Assembly (NCBI GenBank): GCA_012521015.1
Contig: JAAYNE010000120.1
Coordinates: 1-36,585 of the forward strand
Length of the DNA stretch: 36,585 nt
Source: Clostridiaceae bacterium
Lineage (GTDB): Bacteria > Bacillota > Clostridia > Saccharofermentanales > DTU023
Direction: 5' to 3'
Shown one piece after another: positions 35,406 to 36,585 of this stretch (positions are counted from its first letter, which is position 1; each line of letters opens with the position of its first letter). The notes beneath the pieces were generated by a model. That model saw only the letters and a list, made by a program, of their open reading frames with translations. It ran no database searches and had not been told where the DNA came from. Position numbers and translations under genes: made by a program.

Positions 35406-35648
35406 AAGCCCTCCACATTTTCCTAATAAATTAACATTGCATATCATAACATTTATCAAAAATAATTCCGAATTCCGCTCAATAAAAATTTAACTAAAAA
35501 CAAAATACACAAAAAATAATAAGCTATTCGTAATTCGATTATATTTTACGATAGGTTGGTCACGGTTTTTCAATTTTTTAACAGTGTACATTATCAGAGA
35601 TTTAATTGTGTCATCTCACATAGATAATTCAAAGAAAAGGTTGTATTA

Positions 35649-36296
35649 TTACAAATATTGTCTGATAAAAGGATTGAAGCGGAAAGCATCTTGAATTAAG
35701 AACGGTGAACCATGTCCCGGTAAGACCGGCAAATCTTGTGGTAAATCTTGCATTATTTTAGTTAATCGGGCAAGCGATTTTTCCATATCGGCAGGATTGC
35801 CACCTTTGAGATCAGTACGTCCGATGCTGTTGGAAAACAATGTGTCTCCCGATATTAATGCCAGAGGTTGACAATCATCTTCTTGTTGAATTTGCAATAA
35901 GATACAGGAACATCCTGGAGTGTGCCCCGGTGTTTGATAAATAATTAACCTTAAATCAGACTCTAACTGAATTTTCTCCTGATCAGTATAGTAATAATCC
36001 GCAGCAGAATACCGAGTTGAATTACCGAACATCATTGAGCAATTGGCCTCCGGATCTGTAAGCAACGGAATATCGTCTTCCGGCATCATAAAATCTAAAC
36101 CGGTTTTTTCACGCCAAACTTCAACTTGACTGATATGATCATAATGAAAGTGAGTCGCTATTATACCGTTGAGATTGTCTGCTATTTTTTGGTCATAAGA
36201 AATTGAAGGATCAATTAAGTAATCCTTAGCTCCATGAATTATATAAGAATTAGCATGATCCCAAGATTCCGGAATATAAGAAATTTTGTTTTTCAT
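35649..36296 (-). CDS. Metallo-beta-lactamase-fold hydrolase (glyoxalase II-like)
   Basis: 215 residues with the complete MBL metal set: THFHYDHI (His49, His51, Asp53, His54), GHTPGCSCILL, SGDTLFSNSIGRTDL and LPGHGSPF. The layout is that of small glyoxalase II-like hydrolases acting on thioesters, though substrates in this group vary. It follows a methylglyoxal-synthase-like gene by 28 bases with a GAGAG site before the ATG, so the two are probably co-transcribed. A methylglyoxal-related role is a context-only inference. Confidence 0.85.
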   Translation of the reverse strand: MKNKISYIPESWDHANSYIIHGAKDYLIDPSISYDQKIADNLNGIIATHFHYDHISQVEVWREKTGLDFMMPEDDIPLLTDPEANCSMMFGNSTRYSAADYYYTDQEKIQLESDLRLIIYQTPGHTPGCSCILLQIQQEDDCQPLALISGDTLFSNSIGRTDLKGGNPADMEKSLARLTKIMQDLPQDLPVLPGHGSPFLIQDAFRFNPFIRQYL

Positions 36297-36324
36297 ATTT
36301 AACTCTCATTAGCGGGATTTAATA

Positions 36325-36585
36325 TCAGCGGATTAATTCACGCCAATCAAGATCTCCACGATCAATAGCTAAAATTAGCATTTCGGCAGTCGCAACGTTT
36401 GTTGCTAGTGGAATACTATTTACATCACAAGCCTTTAAAAGAGAATTTGGCGTGTCATAAGTGCGAAGCAACGGATCTCTTAAATAAACAACTGCATCTA
36501 TTTCATTGTAATTCGCCTTAGCTGCCAGTTGTTCAATACTTGCCGACATATCGGTAGTGAGTGTTTCAACCATCAAATCCGTATT
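36325..36585 (-). CDS. Methylglyoxal-synthase-like domain, C-terminal part (runs off the right edge)
   Basis: The last 86 codons of a minus-strand gene whose start lies outside the window. Clear MGS-like features: NEIDAVVYLRDPL, ACDVNSIPLATNVATAEMLI and a final DRGDLDWRELI, as at the end of clostridial MgsA. Methylglyoxal synthase makes methylglyoxal from dihydroxyacetone phosphate. However, the GGDQQ segment holding the catalytic Asp reads SASIEQ here, and the PH(D/E)PD segment with the catalytic His and Asp is shortened to TYDTP. So it may not have the usual activity. A TTG or ATG near 36570-36576 is only internal. Confidence 0.75.
   Translation of the reverse strand, partial: NTDLMVETLTTDMSASIEQLAAKANYNEIDAVVYLRDPLLRTYDTPNSLLKACDVNSIPLATNVATAEMLILAIDRGDLDWRELIR

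Noticed and set aside
35406-35459. Upstream start for pheS
   Set aside because: The 18 added residues are not family-like, and GGAGGG lies directly before the ATG at 35405.
35406-35648. T-box leader upstream of pheS
   Set aside because: No recognisable T-box consensus, antiterminator or terminator. The leader is short and AT-rich.

Overview
The window is AT-rich chromosomal DNA from a low-GC Gram-positive bacterium, most likely a Clostridia-type member of the Bacillota. Evidence for this is the infC-rpmI-rplT order with a terminator-type leader and an AUC start for IF3, the AGGAGG-type ribosome binding sites, the yhaO/yhaN pair, a TadE/DUF5702 secretion-pilus-like cluster and a stand-alone TrpB2. 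I cannot name the species. Most genes lie on the minus strand. The plus strand carries the polysaccharide O-acetylation pair, transketolase and a GH13-like protein. No tRNA, rRNA, phage, IS or CRISPR array was found.

Layout. 1-293 is the start of an SPFH/band-7 protein that runs off the left edge. 495-3777 holds an AlgI-like MBOAT membrane acyltransferase followed by a DHHW (AlgJ/AlgX-like) partner, together an O-acetylation module for a cell-surface polymer. 4153-5602 is the translation operon infC-rpmI-rplT with promoter, structured leader, attenuator and end terminator. 5738-10397 is an N-acetylglucosamine utilisation region on the minus strand (nagA, a PTS GlcNAc transporter, cutC, nagB): uptake and phosphorylation, then deacetylation, then deamination to fructose-6-phosphate. 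10656-12073 is trpB2. 12194-16776 has a small ACT-like ORF, a Ca2+ P-type ATPase and a CorC/HlyC-type CBS membrane protein. 16994-20537 is the SbcCD-like pair yhaO-yhaN. 20876-25082 has tkt and a GH13-family protein that appears to have lost every catalytic residue. 25160-28000 is secA. 28166-31173 is a three-gene Tad-like pseudopilin cluster. 31500-31854 is an array of 92-bp hairpin repeats. 31891-35405 is pheS-pheT. 35649-36585 has a metallo-beta-lactamase-fold hydrolase and the end of a methylglyoxal-synthase-like gene.

Most worth a second look: (i) the apparently dead GH13 protein with an N-terminal helical extension; (ii) the 92-bp hairpin repeat family, three tandem copies next to pheT plus a diverged solitary copy between nagB and infC; (iii) the IF3 AUC start and its leader, which shares an 11-mer with the terminator after rplT; (iv) the 26-residue tandem repeats on the cytoplasmic side of the DHHW protein; (v) a 17-bp tandem duplication that rewrote the C-terminus of the CorC-like protein; (vi) a methylglyoxal-synthase-like domain lacking the usual active-site residues.
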